Positions 11,632 to 22,240 of a DNA stretch of 64,000 nt are shown here, one piece after another. Position 1 is the stretch's first letter. Each line of letters begins with the position of its first letter. The stretch comes from Ophthalmolycus amberensis (taxonomy: Eukaryota; Chordata; Actinopteri; Perciformes; Zoarcidae), in assembly GCA_024529925.1 (NCBI GenBank), contig JAFEUB010000959.1:1278501-1342500 (forward strand). The letters run 5' to 3'. Position numbers and translations under genes: made by a program. The notes under the pieces were generated by a model. It was not told where the DNA came from. It made no database searches and saw only the letters and a list, made by a program, of their open reading frames with translations.

Positions 11632-11981
11632 TACCTGACTGTACCGACACATTACCTCACTACTGGATGGAGATGAAGAGCCATGTTCTTCAGACACAAA
11701 GCTACCTGACTGTAAGGACACATTACCTCACTACTGGATGGAGATGAAGAGCCATGTTCTTCAGACACAAAGCTACCTGACTGTACCGACACATTACCTC
11801 ACTACTGGATGGAGATGAAGAGCCATGTTCTTCAGACACAAAGCTACCTGACTGTACCGACACATTACCTCACTACTGAATGGAGATGAAGAGCCATGTT
11901 CTTCAGACACAAAGCTACCTGACTGTACCGACACATTACCTCACTACTGAATGGAGATGAAGAGCCATGTTCTTCAGACAC
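11632..11981. repeat. 71-bp tandem repeat, 5 copies
   Basis: Units start TACCTGACTG at 11632, 11703, 11774, 11845 and 11916; the last is cut at 66 bases. Copies differ at a few positions only (for example GTACCGAC versus GTAAGGAC). The array lies within the right arm of the hAT element. Each unit contains GAGATGAAGAGCCATG. Confidence 0.97.
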
Positions 11982-12107
11982 GCCCCCTCGAGAGTCTCAC
12001 CAGCGAGGATTTGGCATTTCTGCTTTTTTGCTGTATTGAAAACGTACCGAACCGTGGCACTACTGTATTGAACCGAACCGAGAATTTTGTGAACCGTTAC
12101 ACCCCTA

Positions 12108-13031
12108 ATATATATATATTAAAAAAACACAATTTAAAAGAGAAAGAGAAAACAATTATATGTAGCCAATTGGAATGCAAATGGTAGAATAGCCTAAAGC
12201 ACCTGTGGGATCTGACAACAAGTATACCTTTCGTAGGATGAGGGTTAATAGTCCCCATTAGCCCAGACATTCAAGACTTGTACTTGTACTGTTAATTTGA
12301 GTATGACATTACCTTTTTCTATTTAAAGATTTTTCAAGAGTGAGCTTCAGAGGTATGATATATAAACCATCTTTTTTAATACACACAATATTAGACACAA
12401 TTTGGGGTGGCTATTTTTCCAATATAGGTATTATTATTGCCTGTGTATCAAACCCTGATATATCTTCTTCCTCTGTGCCATAGTGCTCTATTGTTGGCCA
12501 TTAACAACACATTAGTGAGTCACTCTGTTGCAGTGGGTGACATGTTCCTTCATTACCTTGACCACACACTGTAATTTATTTTGGCTAAATCCCAAATTCA
12601 CTTTCCTGCTACTATAAATATTCACTAGAGCAGCAAATGTGGCTGCTGAAAAGTGTCCCCAAAAAATGCATTTCCTGTTTGAGTAACGCTTGCTAAAAAC
12701 TACCGTACATTTGTTTTAAGAAATGACTGAGGCCTCTATTTGAACATTTTTACATTACAATTATTTATGAGATTGCAACAAATTTAAAAAAGCACTCAAT
12801 GTGGTCCCTGGCATTACAGATCTGATGAGCGATTCTCGAGATATGAAAAGTACACACAGACAGCGATTTGTTGCTTATTAGTTGTATTAGATGTAATTTG
12901 CGAGAAGATTTGATCCTCATAAACCACTCTTAAACATAATATCAAAGAAAGAAATATGTTAATTTGGTTGTAATCTGCAACCTCACCGCTAAATGCTGCA
13001 TATCATATACACTAGTCCTTTAACTCTAGCT
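12108..13031. other. no gene seen
   Basis: AT-rich sequence after the hAT end. I recognise nothing coding or repetitive beyond the flanking AT tract. Confidence 0.5.
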
Positions 13032-13976
13032 CAGAGGTAGTCAACACGGTGCCCGCGGGCACCTGGTCGCCCGCAAGGCATGTTCTAAAAATAGCACTAG
13101 GTCCCCATGGAGCTCCGTCTAAAAATTGTAGTTTCTGTTCTTTTTGAATCAAAAACGCTTGCATTCATGTAGCTTTTAAAAGGAAGAGGCCGCCGCACCG
13201 CACTAGGTTTTCAGGTTCCGAATGGCGGGCGCTTCCCGTTGGCACCGGACGCACTGCCCCCGCCGCGATCGCACACCGTCGTCGGGTCCGTCAGGCCGCG
13301 GGGCAGCAACTCGTGGGTGGCTGGGGTAGAGGCGAGGCAACGCAGTACGATGGAAAAGGCCCAGACAAGAGGTTTAAACGCAGGCGCCCAAAGACGCTCG
13401 CGTGCCTCGGAGGGTTGGACCCCCCCCTCGGCTATAGACGAGACGTTTTGCTAGTTTCTTCCTGGAGAAAAAGGTACCCAAAAAAAAGCTGGTGACTACA
13501 GACTACAGGCCGGCATGCAGGCTTCATTGCGCAATGCAAAGTTGACCCAGATTTCCCAAAATGTGGTGATTAGTACTAATGTAGTAGGATTCATTTAAAC
13601 ATGTGAAAGAGTTGATTTTTTTTATTCTACATAACTGATAATTTGTATAAACATGGGACAGAGTTCATGATTAGTACAAATGAGTCATGATGTGAAGATA
13701 TGACAGTTAATGATTTCCTAATTCTTTTTTAGAAATGATCATTTTTACAAAAATATAACAGGTGCGATTTTGAACAAAATACACAATCATTGTTAATAAT
13801 TATTGTGAGGAATATTAACATTGACATGTGATCAGTCCCTTCACATATATTAGTATTATATGTGAGGTGATCTGTGCAACTTTGTTATTCATGAAGTTTG
13901 TATCAAACAAGTAGCCCTTCGTACTGCTCAGTACCCTTGAAGTAGCTCTCAGTTTCAAAAAGGTTCATGACCCCTG
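13032..13976. mobile_element. non-autonomous hAT-like element (~945 bp)
   Basis: The left end is CAGAGGTAGTCAAC and the right end GTTCATGACCCCTG, imperfect inverted repeats. The flanks CTCTAGCT (13024-13031) and CTCTAGGA (13977-13984) match at 6 of 8 positions, suiting an aged 8-bp hAT duplication. The GC-rich part (13190-13500) differs in composition from the AT-rich remainder. It ends in a frame reading SSWRKRYPKKSW, possibly transposase-derived. No complete ORF is present. Confidence 0.6.
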
Positions 13977-14573
13977 CTCTAGGACCACCAGAATTCTAGC
14001 ACCCACATATGGCCTGCTAGACCATCATATGCAACCCTTGTTGTTTGTGTACAAAAATGCCATTTGATGAAGTAATTAGAAATGATGGGAGATAAACAAT
14101 ATATCACAGATCTTAGAGCAGCAGCAGAAACCTCTTTGATGTCCCATGTTAATTTAAAACATTTTTATAATGTGCATTGATTTACCTTAAATATTTTTGC
14201 TGCTCGGCTCCTGTTCAAACGAACCAATTTGCTTTACAATGCTAAAATTCAACTAAACCTATAAATAAGTTATAGCCTTGTATATTGTATGCTTCAGGTC
14301 CAAGTATGTGGTCTACAACATATTTAATATATCTGATATAACTCTAATATCTACTTTAAGCTGAGAAGTTCTAATGAGGGCTCCAGTGCAATATTATCCC
14401 TTTCAAGAGCTCTGTTATCCAGCCTTGAACTGCAGTGTCTTTTTGGAGACATTGTGATGAATCCGACACTAAATGTTTTCTGTGATTATATATCTATTTT
14501 CCCACCTTGAAAACAGTAATTATTGTTATACATCCACTAGCAATTCATCGTGGCTTGGGTTGAGTCTGTCGAC
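13977..14573. other. no gene seen
   Basis: AT-rich unassigned sequence. Confidence 0.5.
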
Positions 14574-14730
14574 AAATCAGAGGCTATGTCCTGACTTGTC
14601 TTCCAATCAGAGGTTGTCTTGACTTGTCTTCCAGTCAGAGGGTGTGTCCTGACTTGTATACCCATCAGAGGGTGTGTTCATGATCTGCTAACCAATCAAA
14701 GGCTGCAGTCCTAACTGTGTGGCAGCTCTG
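14574..14730. repeat. degenerate ~30-bp tandem repeat, about 5 units
   Basis: Units of the form AATCAGAGG, GTGTCCTGACTTG, TCTTCC repeat with point changes and 1-4 bp length changes. The last unit is the most diverged. Confidence 0.8.
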
Positions 14731-14761
14731 ATCTCAAAAGCATTGCGCAACAGTCACCTTA

Positions 14762-14985
14762 TATGGTACATTACATTACATTACAGTCATTTAGCAGATG
14801 CTTTTATCCAAAGCGACTTACAATTCAGAGTCTATCACATTTCTCCACCGTAGGCACAGCTACGGGAGCAATTTTTTGGGGATAATTGTCTTGCTCAAGG
14901 ACACATCGACATGCGACTAGCAGAGCCGGAGCCGGGGATTGAACCGCCGACCCTCTGATTGAAAGACGGCCCTGGTAATAATGTA
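14762..14985 (-). mobile_element. tRNA-derived SINE
   Basis: On the minus strand a B-box-like GGTTCAATCCC is followed by TGTCCTTGAGCAAGACA. It then runs to GTCGCTTTGGATAAAAGC and a TGTAATGTAATG tail. This body and tail are common in fish SINEs. The A box is eroded. Confidence 0.75.
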
Positions 14986-16427
14986 TAATGTGGTACTGCA
15001 ACTGAATTCTTTTTTTTTTATTCATTATTTGCATTATAAAAACCCAAATGGCATCTCAGACCGTCTTGGTGGTCCTAGTGTTAAACTGGTGGAGCTACAC
15101 AGTAGTAAAAGCTTGTATTAGTCTTGTCTGCAATGGTTATAGTGTTCTTTTATTTTATTGTGTGCTTTGTATCAGGAATGTTTGAGTTACATTTTTGCTC
15201 CAAATGATCATGATTCACACATTTATAAGCCCTCTACACAGAGTACGAACACCAGTCAGTCATTAACACTGCCAGTATTCAGCACTGCACACATTCTCAG
15301 TCTGCTGCTTGTTGTGATATTATGGACTCGTCTTTTGTTTGCTTTTGCTTGAAATACAGCAGGTGAGTTTATGTAAATGATGCAGCTGGATTTGTTTGCA
15401 CATTCAGTAGGTTAAACCTGTTTGAAAACATTGGCTTTAAAAGTTGCTCTTTTGTCAGTGGGAAAAAGTTTGATGGCGAGATCTCACATAACACTCAGCA
15501 ATTCAATCAAGATTAGTGTAAGCCTCCTATAAGCTTCAGTAATTAGTGCTCCTCCAAGCAAGGCGAGCTTACCATTCAGCTAAATAAGGGCTGCTGCACC
15601 AGGCTTAGGGTAATTGCCTTATTCTATAAATCTTCATTTCTCTTACACTTCATGCACTGCATGCAATTGAATAGGAATGTAACATCCATATATTGGCAGT
15701 GTTTTTTTCTGCATAGCTTTAATCTCAGGGTATCATGCTACATGAAGAGGAAATGATAATGTGGTATGATTGTTGGCTGTGTATATATTTCTAGATATGA
15801 GAAGAGAAGGCACAGTGAGTTCCCACCTCCCTATCTACCCTTGGTGTTGTTTGTTGCAGATGTGTAAACAATGCATAGTAATTAGAATTATATTATTCTG
15901 TGTTTATATGCTGTCACACATAATTAACACTAAAACAACACAGTCGTTGCCAAAAGTCCAACTGGAGTGATTGTTTACTGTGTGCGTGTTGCCAACATAT
16001 GGCTCTGAAACAATTGTTTCAGAGGTATTGCCTCCTAATATATATGCAGTTAATTATGGACACAAAAATACTGACAAGAATTAAATGGTGATAATTAAAG
16101 GATTTGATAATATACCTGTCCTCGGCTGCAGACCCAAAGACTTTTGTATGCATTTTGCAAATAGATTTAATGTCTTTATCACAAATGAAATTGGATTAAA
16201 TAGTTTCACTGTCATTTTTGTGGTTTTGTGGACTGTCGTTTTCAAGCCTTGAGGTTGAAATTTGGAACTAGAAGTGACTATATTTGGACAAAAGGGCGGA
16301 GCTGGGGAAAAGGGAGGTCTCTTTAGCATAACAAACGCTAAGTTAGTAGCTAAAGCTAGCGCCAGCTAACTAGCTTGGCTAGCAATGTGCAGCCTTAATT
16401 CACGGTAACAACTATGATATTAAATGG
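14986..16427. other. no gene seen
   Basis: About 1.4 kb of AT-rich sequence with only short unconvincing reading frames. I see no splice-bounded exon, transposon terminus or RNA gene. Confidence 0.5.
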
Positions 16428-16636
16428 TAAATGGACTGTGCCTGTATAGCGCTTTTTTTTCAAAGTGTTTTAATACTGCATGTCATCATTCACCCATTCA
16501 TACACTGATGACAGGGTCTACCATGCAAGGCCACCTGCCCATCAGGACTCTAACTAACATTCACACCCATTCATACACCACAGGAACAGCTTGCGGGAGA
16601 AATTGTATTTATGAATTGATGCTCCTCAGAGGATGA
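16428..16636 (-). mobile_element. SINE body fragment related to the copy at 5.2 kb
   Basis: Shares TGGACTG...TGTATAGC, CATGTCATCATTC and CACTGATGACAGGG...CTACCATGCAA with 5190-5340. The tRNA-like head is missing or too damaged to see. Confidence 0.65.
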
Positions 16637-17229
16637 CTAGATTTTAATTAACCAATAACCTTTCCATAACATTTAGCCCTGCTGTTAGTGGGGCCATTTA
16701 TATAAGTCTGTAGTCACTGTGGTGTTTGTTTTATCCAATAGTTTTATAATATGGGGTATAAATATGCCAACAGCACCAAAAGACCTGAATTAAAATGTAA
16801 CACCTTCAGGATAAAGTTCTGCTGTTTGCAACAAAATTGAACGAGTGCTCAGAATGTTTTTATTTCCCTTATACTTGCATCTTTTCTGTATTGCTCAAAT
16901 TCACAGATGCTCGCCAACTCCATGTTTTAATTTTGCTAGGTCTATATATTTCTAGAGTTGAATAAAGATATAAGTCATTGGCATACTAATTCTATATCAG
17001 CGGGACTGTTATTTTCCTCTCAGTATCCCGAGGCAAACCTCATTTCTTCAATGACTTCTATGCTGTCAAATCATTTCCATTCCCTCCTGTTGAGTTCTGG
17101 CTCTTTTAAAGTCAAAAAGAAAAATTGGACAGTTACTCACATTTATAAATATTGTCAGTAAGAGAAGCAGTTGAAGAAGTTATTCTGGTTACTTTGGCAG
17201 AGATGTAGTAAAAGTCCTATATGATGTTA
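16637..17229. other. no gene seen
   Basis: Unassigned AT-rich sequence. Confidence 0.5.
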
Positions 17230-17275
17230 AAAATATGTTGTGTGTTGTGTTTAAACACAACACACAACATATTTT
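17230..17275. repeat. 46-bp perfect palindrome
   Basis: Two 23-base arms meet at TTTAAA with no spacer (centre 17252/17253). Every pair from 17230/17275 inward is complementary. The arm consists of a TTGTGTGTTGTG-type sequence. It could extrude as a cruciform. Confidence 0.97.
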
Positions 17276-17276
17276 C

Positions 17277-17321
17277 TGAATACACATTATCCTCGAAAGT
17301 TTCGAGGATAATGTGTATTCA
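17277..17321. repeat. 45-bp perfect hairpin with 1-base centre
   Basis: Arms 17277-17298 and 17300-17321 are exact reverse complements around a single G (17299). It starts one base after the preceding palindrome. An A-run and C-run follow. Confidence 0.97.
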
Positions 17322-17589
17322 TTGAAAAAAAAACCCCCCACAAATACTGGAAACACGTTGTTTTTGAGGCAACATGTGACAAAAATGACGGTTCTTCCAA
17401 AAGCTGGACCAAATCAGGATGATGATGTCACAGGTCCAAACACATACTTCATAAAAATATGGTTGTAGTCTCCGTGAAAATCGTTTTGGCAGTGATGACA
17501 CAGCCTAACTCTAAAAATGGTCAAAGAGGTGGTTTGTTGGAGAAGCAGAGGTGACTAAATCCCCCCCGATAGTTGTCATGAATGGGAAA

Positions 17590-17930
17590 TTTAGCTATAG
17601 ACCAAAACCGTTTCTTGTACCAAGCTGTTTAAAATGTTTATGGTATATGGTCCCACGGTGCAGAACAAAGTGGTATAAAAACAGCTTTGTTCCAGCAGCC
17701 ATCACGCAGGTGAACAAATCATAGCATAGTGCACAGATGCTATAGAAACATGTGTGTACTTATTTATTTTACTTATTGATTGACTGATTTTTAGCCTTGT
17801 GTACTTTCATCAAGTTTGTCTTGTTGTCTGTGCTGTTTGTAATGTCTGTCGAGATGGATGCCTCTCTCTCTATTTGCAAACCAAGTCTACCTACGGGTAC
17901 AAATAAAAGTAACCTGAACCTGAACCTTAT
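17590..17930 (+). mobile_element. LINE 3' end (CR1/L2/Rex1 group)
   Basis: The last coding piece reads near GPTVQNKVV and FVPAAIT, typical of the C-terminus of CR1/L2-group RT proteins. A 3'UTR follows, ending in a short tandem tail AACCTGAACCTGAACC. It is truncated at the 5' side. Clade within the group is not resolved. Confidence 0.65.
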
Positions 17931-18860
17931 TTCTGCTGTCAAGTTGGGCATTTTAACATGAGGGTGAGATTGAGTCTCTTTTGGAGCTAGCCTCAAGTTC
18001 CATTTGAGGAACTGCAGTTTTTGGCATTTCTGCATTGGCTTCATTTCTCAACACCAGAGGTTTCAGCTTGGATCCAACAACACTTACATTTTAATTAGTA
18101 TACCAGCTAAACATTCACATCTTGGCAATGTAGTTGCGAGCATGCTGGCATGCTAACATGCCTACAGTATAGCTTCACAGAGCTAACATGCCTGTAGATT
18201 TCATGTGTAGTTTGATTTTGCATCTTGATTGTTGAAGGACAGCTTATCCTCAATGAATGAATTGTTTGTCAAAGCTAATGAATGCTTCTTTGGTAAAAAC
18301 CCTTAAAGATCTGCAAAACTAACATGGTTACATGGATTAGTTATTCTTTCTCTCATTTTGGAGGTACCTCTCAGCACTATTTAGAGCTGCTAGTGTGTGA
18401 AGTTGCCCAGGGCAGCCTGAATGACAGAAGAGCTCTGTGAGGGGGGTGTAATCATGACCTTCATGAAGAGGATTCTACTTAGCTGCATAGTTTGGAGAAC
18501 CCTTCAGGCCTAATGTGAGCTAAATGTTGTGAGAAGGCCTCTAACCATATAGAAAATGTCCACGAGGAACACTACAAAATGGATTATCTCCATGAACTTC
18601 AAACATAGCCACACTAATGTGGATACATTTTAATACCCCATTTGCACATCAAATGGCTTCTGTTGATGCAAGTGTTGTCAGATTACTTTGTAAAAGCTCA
18701 GAGTCCTGACTGAAAAAACAAAAATAATGTAGACAAAGACTTGGATATCTTCCTCGTCCTTTTTCTGTTGGCGAAAAACAAAATGGTGAGGCCTCCATCT
18801 GTTCTGCAGTGTTGCTGAATGGACTTCATTTGGAGGGACATGGTTGAAAACTATCTACAG
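17931..18860. other. no gene seen
   Basis: Unassigned AT-rich sequence. Confidence 0.5.
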
Positions 18861-19416
18861 CAGGGGTCTTCAACGTTTTTCAGGCCAAGGACCCCCAAAC
18901 TGATAGAGAGATGGAGCAGGGACCCCCCGACTATATATATTGTATACAATTGTGTTTTATATTAAATGGGCCTAGTGCCATGTATAAACATACCTCTTTA
19001 TTGTGCATTCAGTACTAAGCTATTCAAATAATACACAGGTTCATATGTTCATGTTTTCATTTTAAACATGTGCAAGTTACAGTGAGTAGGGGGGCCGTGC
19101 TACTGCCATTTATAAACACTACCTTGTCAACTGATACCAATATCAACATTGTCTGTCAATTGCATGATAATCATGCACACAAGCTATTCAAATTGATGTT
19201 TTCATTTTAAACGTGGAAACCAATATGAGTGATGGCCTATTAGTACCACTGCCATGCATAAAGATACCTGTTATCTTTCATACAATACTGAACTATTAAA
19301 ATAATGGACAGATTCATGTTTCGAGAATTGTTTTTTAATTCTTTTTTTCTTCTTTTTTTTCTAATCAACCAGAAATTTTGCAGAACCCCAACAGTACCCC
19401 CTGTTGTAGACCTCTG
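18861..19416. mobile_element. 556-bp non-autonomous hAT element
   Basis: Starts CAGGGGTCTTCAAC and ends GTTGTAGACCTCTG, inverted repeats with two mismatches. It is flanked by a perfect 8-bp duplication ATCTACAG (18853-18860 and 19417-19424). There is no ORF. The terminal sequence includes the CCAAGGACCCCC motif common in fish hAT derivatives. Confidence 0.9.
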
Positions 19417-19573
19417 ATCTACAGGGTAAACTCCATCATCTGCCCTCCCACATTACAGTACTGTGGTTATACTCGCAGAAATCAAAATCTGCAAAGACTG
19501 AAAGGTGATTCACTTGTTCATCACAAGTGAACATCGCTTTAAATTTGGATTAATTAAAAAAAAAAAATCAACA

Positions 19574-19595
19574 AGAATTGCACCCCTTCGGCACC
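19574..19595 (+). repeat. 22-bp direct repeat at ERV1 inversion, copy 1
   Basis: AGAATTGCACCCCTTCGGCACC, identical to 20189-20210 and in the same orientation. It brackets the flipped env-LTR segment. Confidence 0.95.
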
Positions 19596-19898
19596 GGCAA
19601 CAAGTTTATCCATGGTAAATGGAAGGCCCTCATCATGTCCATAGCAGTTTCCATCGCGGTTTTCATAGCTATACTCATCACCTGTGGCTGTTGCTGCATC
19701 CCCTGCCTCCGAACTTTGATAGGCCGTCTTATTACCACAGCTCTCTCCAAGGAAAAGCAGCCGCCTCCACATGGTGCTTATCCACTGTTGGATGGAGACC
19801 AGCCGGCCTCTGACCCAGAGGGGTCTTGGGACCAGGAAGAAGAAGCAGAGTTGCGTTCATTGACAAACTCCCAGTTAGACGACGACACACAAGTCTAA
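19578..19898 (+). pseudogene. ERV1 Env transmembrane anchor and cytoplasmic tail
   Basis: This open frame of 106 codons has a GKWKAL juxtamembrane motif, then a hydrophobic span of about 23 residues. A Cys-rich CGCCCIPCLR stretch and an acidic tail ending DDDTQV follow. This is the usual C-terminal layout of a class I retroviral TM subunit, which anchors the fusion protein in the membrane. It runs on the plus strand, opposite to the rest of ERV1, and lacks the ectodomain. The ATG is incidental to the junction. A purine tract GAAAAGGGGGA (19920-19930) lies downstream, as expected before a 3' LTR. Confidence 0.8.
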
Positions 19899-19919
19899 GA
19901 AGTTCACACCTAGCAGGTG

Positions 19920-20188
19920 TGAAAAGGGGGATTTGTAAATAAAATATATTCATTCAATGTTAAATAATATGCGCTATACTTGTATGCTTATATTGCGGAG
20001 TTGTGAGGTCACATGTAAGTAGGTCAAATACTCCGAGCAGGGCATTCCGGCGCCTGCTCGCACGATAGAAACAGATACAGTGGCCCTGAAAAGAAACACC
20101 TGCTTCCACCAGATTAGGGCGGAAACCGCCATCATAGACTAGGAGAAGAGCTCTCTTATCAATTCACACAGAGACTTCGAAATAGCTT
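19920..20188 (+). promoter_or_regulatory. polypurine tract and partial LTR of ERV1
   Basis: The purine run GAAAAGGGGGA precedes TGTAAATAAA. A retroviral polypurine tract marks the start of plus-strand synthesis and abuts the LTR. The following ~250 bases are the probable U3 part. It ends at the 22-bp repeat, with no second LTR to compare, so its limits are inferred. Confidence 0.5.
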
Positions 20189-20210
20189 AGAATTGCACCC
20201 CTTCGGCACC
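20189..20210 (+). repeat. 22-bp direct repeat at ERV1 inversion, copy 2
   Basis: Second copy of the repeat at 19574-19595. It forms the junction with the minus-strand env fragment. Confidence 0.95.
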
Positions 20211-20234
20211 TCGAGTGTTAACAACATGCACACA

Positions 20235-20690
20235 CACTGATTCCATCCAATCAGAGAAAGGATTGTCTATGCCTGATGCCTCATGCATTTCTTCCGAGAG
20301 GGTGCGCAGACTATTTAAAGCCATGGTGACCGACCCGTCTGGGGCGGTGTTGTTAGGAATGATGGTACAACACATGTCTCCAAACATTGAGCAGACACCC
20401 CCTTTTTCAGCTAACAACATGTCCAAAAGCCATTCTATTCTGCATAGCCATAAGAGAGGTCGGCGCGAGTTGTTCGGCTAAACCTTCAACGGCGTCCCTA
20501 GTGAGGTTAACAAGACGCAAGACATTGTAATGGACAGTTTATGCGGTCCACGTTTTTGTTGGGAGTGATCGGAAAGAAGGCTGAGATTATGGGGATGTTT
20601 TCAAAACATGCCGCGACTTGATCTGCTAGTTTATATTCGTCAGGAACGCCTCGTGGGATGCCTATAGAGTCTATATAGGTGGGGTGCTAC
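20235..20690 (-). pseudogene. ERV1 Env TM ectodomain remnant
   Basis: The minus strand contains a helical region followed by LLAEKGGVCSMFGDMCC. The CX6CC cysteines (first Cys codon 20391-20393) that bond SU to TM in gamma-type Envs are present. The downstream disulfide-loop region and a DWMES motif follow. Upstream parts are in other frames with stops. SU is absent: integrase ends at 20776 and the TM region starts almost at once. The frame runs out into unrelated sequence at the inversion junction. Not functional. Confidence 0.8.
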
Positions 20691-20775
20691 GTCTAGTTCG
20701 GGTGTGCGTCTCGGTCGGCGGGGTTTGCATGAGGGTCCCCTAGACAGCGTCTAAGTTCCCGATGCATTTTCCAAA

Positions 20776-22240
20776 TCAGATGCGAATTTCTCCCAGTGTT
20801 CTGGTTGGTACCGGTGCTGGGACACAGTGTGTCAGGTGGTGCCAAGGGGCGCCTGATTTGCCCTTGACCGAGTGTGAAGTAACCTCCTTCACCTCGTACG
20901 GCCCAGTCCACCTGGGGTCAGTCCACTTGCGCTTGTGAACCTTGACCCTGACCCAATCACCTACTTGTATCTGCTTTCCAGCTGCCGCTGCTTCAGGTAC
21001 TGCTCGAGTCCTCTCGATCTGCTTGGAGAGAGCTTCAGTAAGAGAAGTTAGGGCACTCATATAGTCAGACATTTCAATCTGCTGTACATCCAGAGGTGGC
21101 ATATGACCTCCATCTCTGGGTGGACCTGGCATCGACCGGCCAGTCATGATCTCGTGTGGGGAGAGATGTGTTTCTCCCCCTTTTATGGACCTCATGGCCA
21201 TAAGGGCCAGAGGCAAGGCAAGGCAAAGCAAGTTTATTTGTATAGCACATTTCAACAACAAGGTAATTCAAAGTGCTTCACATAAAACCATTAAAAGCAT
21301 CAAAACATAAGGCAAAAGAAAAGGAGATTTAAAAACAATCAAAGAAACAGTGTAAGAAATAAAATTCAGTAGTAAAATGCAGAAATGCAGGAAATTGATT
21401 AATATATTAATTGAATGTGGTTCAATTAAAGGCAGCAGCAAACAGAAAGGTCTTCAATCTTGATTTAAATGAGCTGAGGGTCTCAGCAGACCTGCAGCTT
21501 TCTGGGACTTTGTTCCAGATATGTGGAGCAGAAAAACTGGAGCAGAAAAAGGCAGGGCTTCAACCCATGTTAATTTGGAGCCCGCGCAAACTTTGGCAAT
21601 CTTGGCCTTAAGGGTCTGATTCGCTCGTTCCACCAGGCCCTGAGATTGCGGGTGATAGACGGACCCGAATCGGTGTGTGATTCCCAGAAATTGCTCTACC
21701 TGTGCGAGCGTGGTGTTGCTAAAGTGTGATCCGTTATCGGAGCGGATGCATCTCGGTACTCCGTAACGGGGAATCAGTTCTGTCTGCAGCCACTTTACAA
21801 CCGTCTGCGCGTCTTCTCTCTTGGTGGGAATTGCTTCCACCCATCTTGAAAATCTGTCTACCATTACCAAGATGTACCTCTTTCCCTGCACTCTGTTCTC
21901 TGGTCCCATATCTGTATAATCTATGCTGATGTCTTGGAAACAGGCAGAGGGCACGGGATAAGATCCCATCGGTGTCTTGAATGGTTTTCTTGGGTTGTGA
22001 TCGCCACAAATTTTACATTCATCGCAGAAGAGGAAAGATATCGCTTCCATGTGCGGATGCCACCATAGTTTTAAATTGTCCAATGTCCGTTTCTTTCCCT
22101 CGTGCGTAGGTCCGTGGGCCCCTGGTAGGAGTGCTGCACACAGTTCTGCTGAGGCAACCACTCTGCCGTCGTGGGCTCTCCACAGACCTTCTTGTCTTTT
22201 AAGGCTCCTTTCCGTGTCCATTCGGACCATTCATAAGGTC
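20776..22240 (-). pseudogene. ERV1 integrase, split by an L2 insertion
   Basis: The N-terminal zinc-binding HHCC region ends in a CDECKIC motif. The DDE core shows SIDYTDMG, RSDNGSHF and HPQSQGLVERANQ, so all three acidic residues are visible. After WVEALP the frame runs into antisense L2 sequence (21212-21539). It resumes at 21190 with SPHEIMTGR and the SH3-like C-terminal domain (GDWVRVK...PRWTGPYEV), ending at the stop near 20776. Integrase joins viral DNA to host DNA in the nucleus. The insertion separates core and C-terminal domain, so this copy is dead. Confidence 0.9.
21212..21539 (-). mobile_element. L2 LINE 3' end inserted in ERV1 integrase
   Basis: Reverse complement of the 3' part of the L2 at 30.3 kb, from the CAAGGCAAAGCAAG tail to the CACATATCTGG codons. 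The junctions share AGGCA (left) and AGGCA (right), a possible short target duplication. It is 5'-truncated and non-coding by itself. Confidence 0.9.

Larger units (their letters stand above)
6121..12107. mobile_element. hAT-like DNA transposon carrying a nested YR element
   Basis: The left end TAGGGGTGTAAC and right end GTTACACCCCTA form terminal inverted repeats. Flanks are TTATATAT (6113-6120) and ATATATAT (12108-12115), consistent with an 8-bp hAT target duplication in an AT tract. Only about 0.9 kb belongs to the hAT itself (6121-6341 and 11411-12107), and I see no transposase in it, so it is non-autonomous. The remaining 5.07 kb is a younger insertion. A 71-bp tandem array lies in the right arm. 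Confidence 0.8.

Noticed and set aside
11632..11981. A CRISPR array
   Set aside because: Units are contiguous 71-mers without unique spacers, in a eukaryotic transposon.
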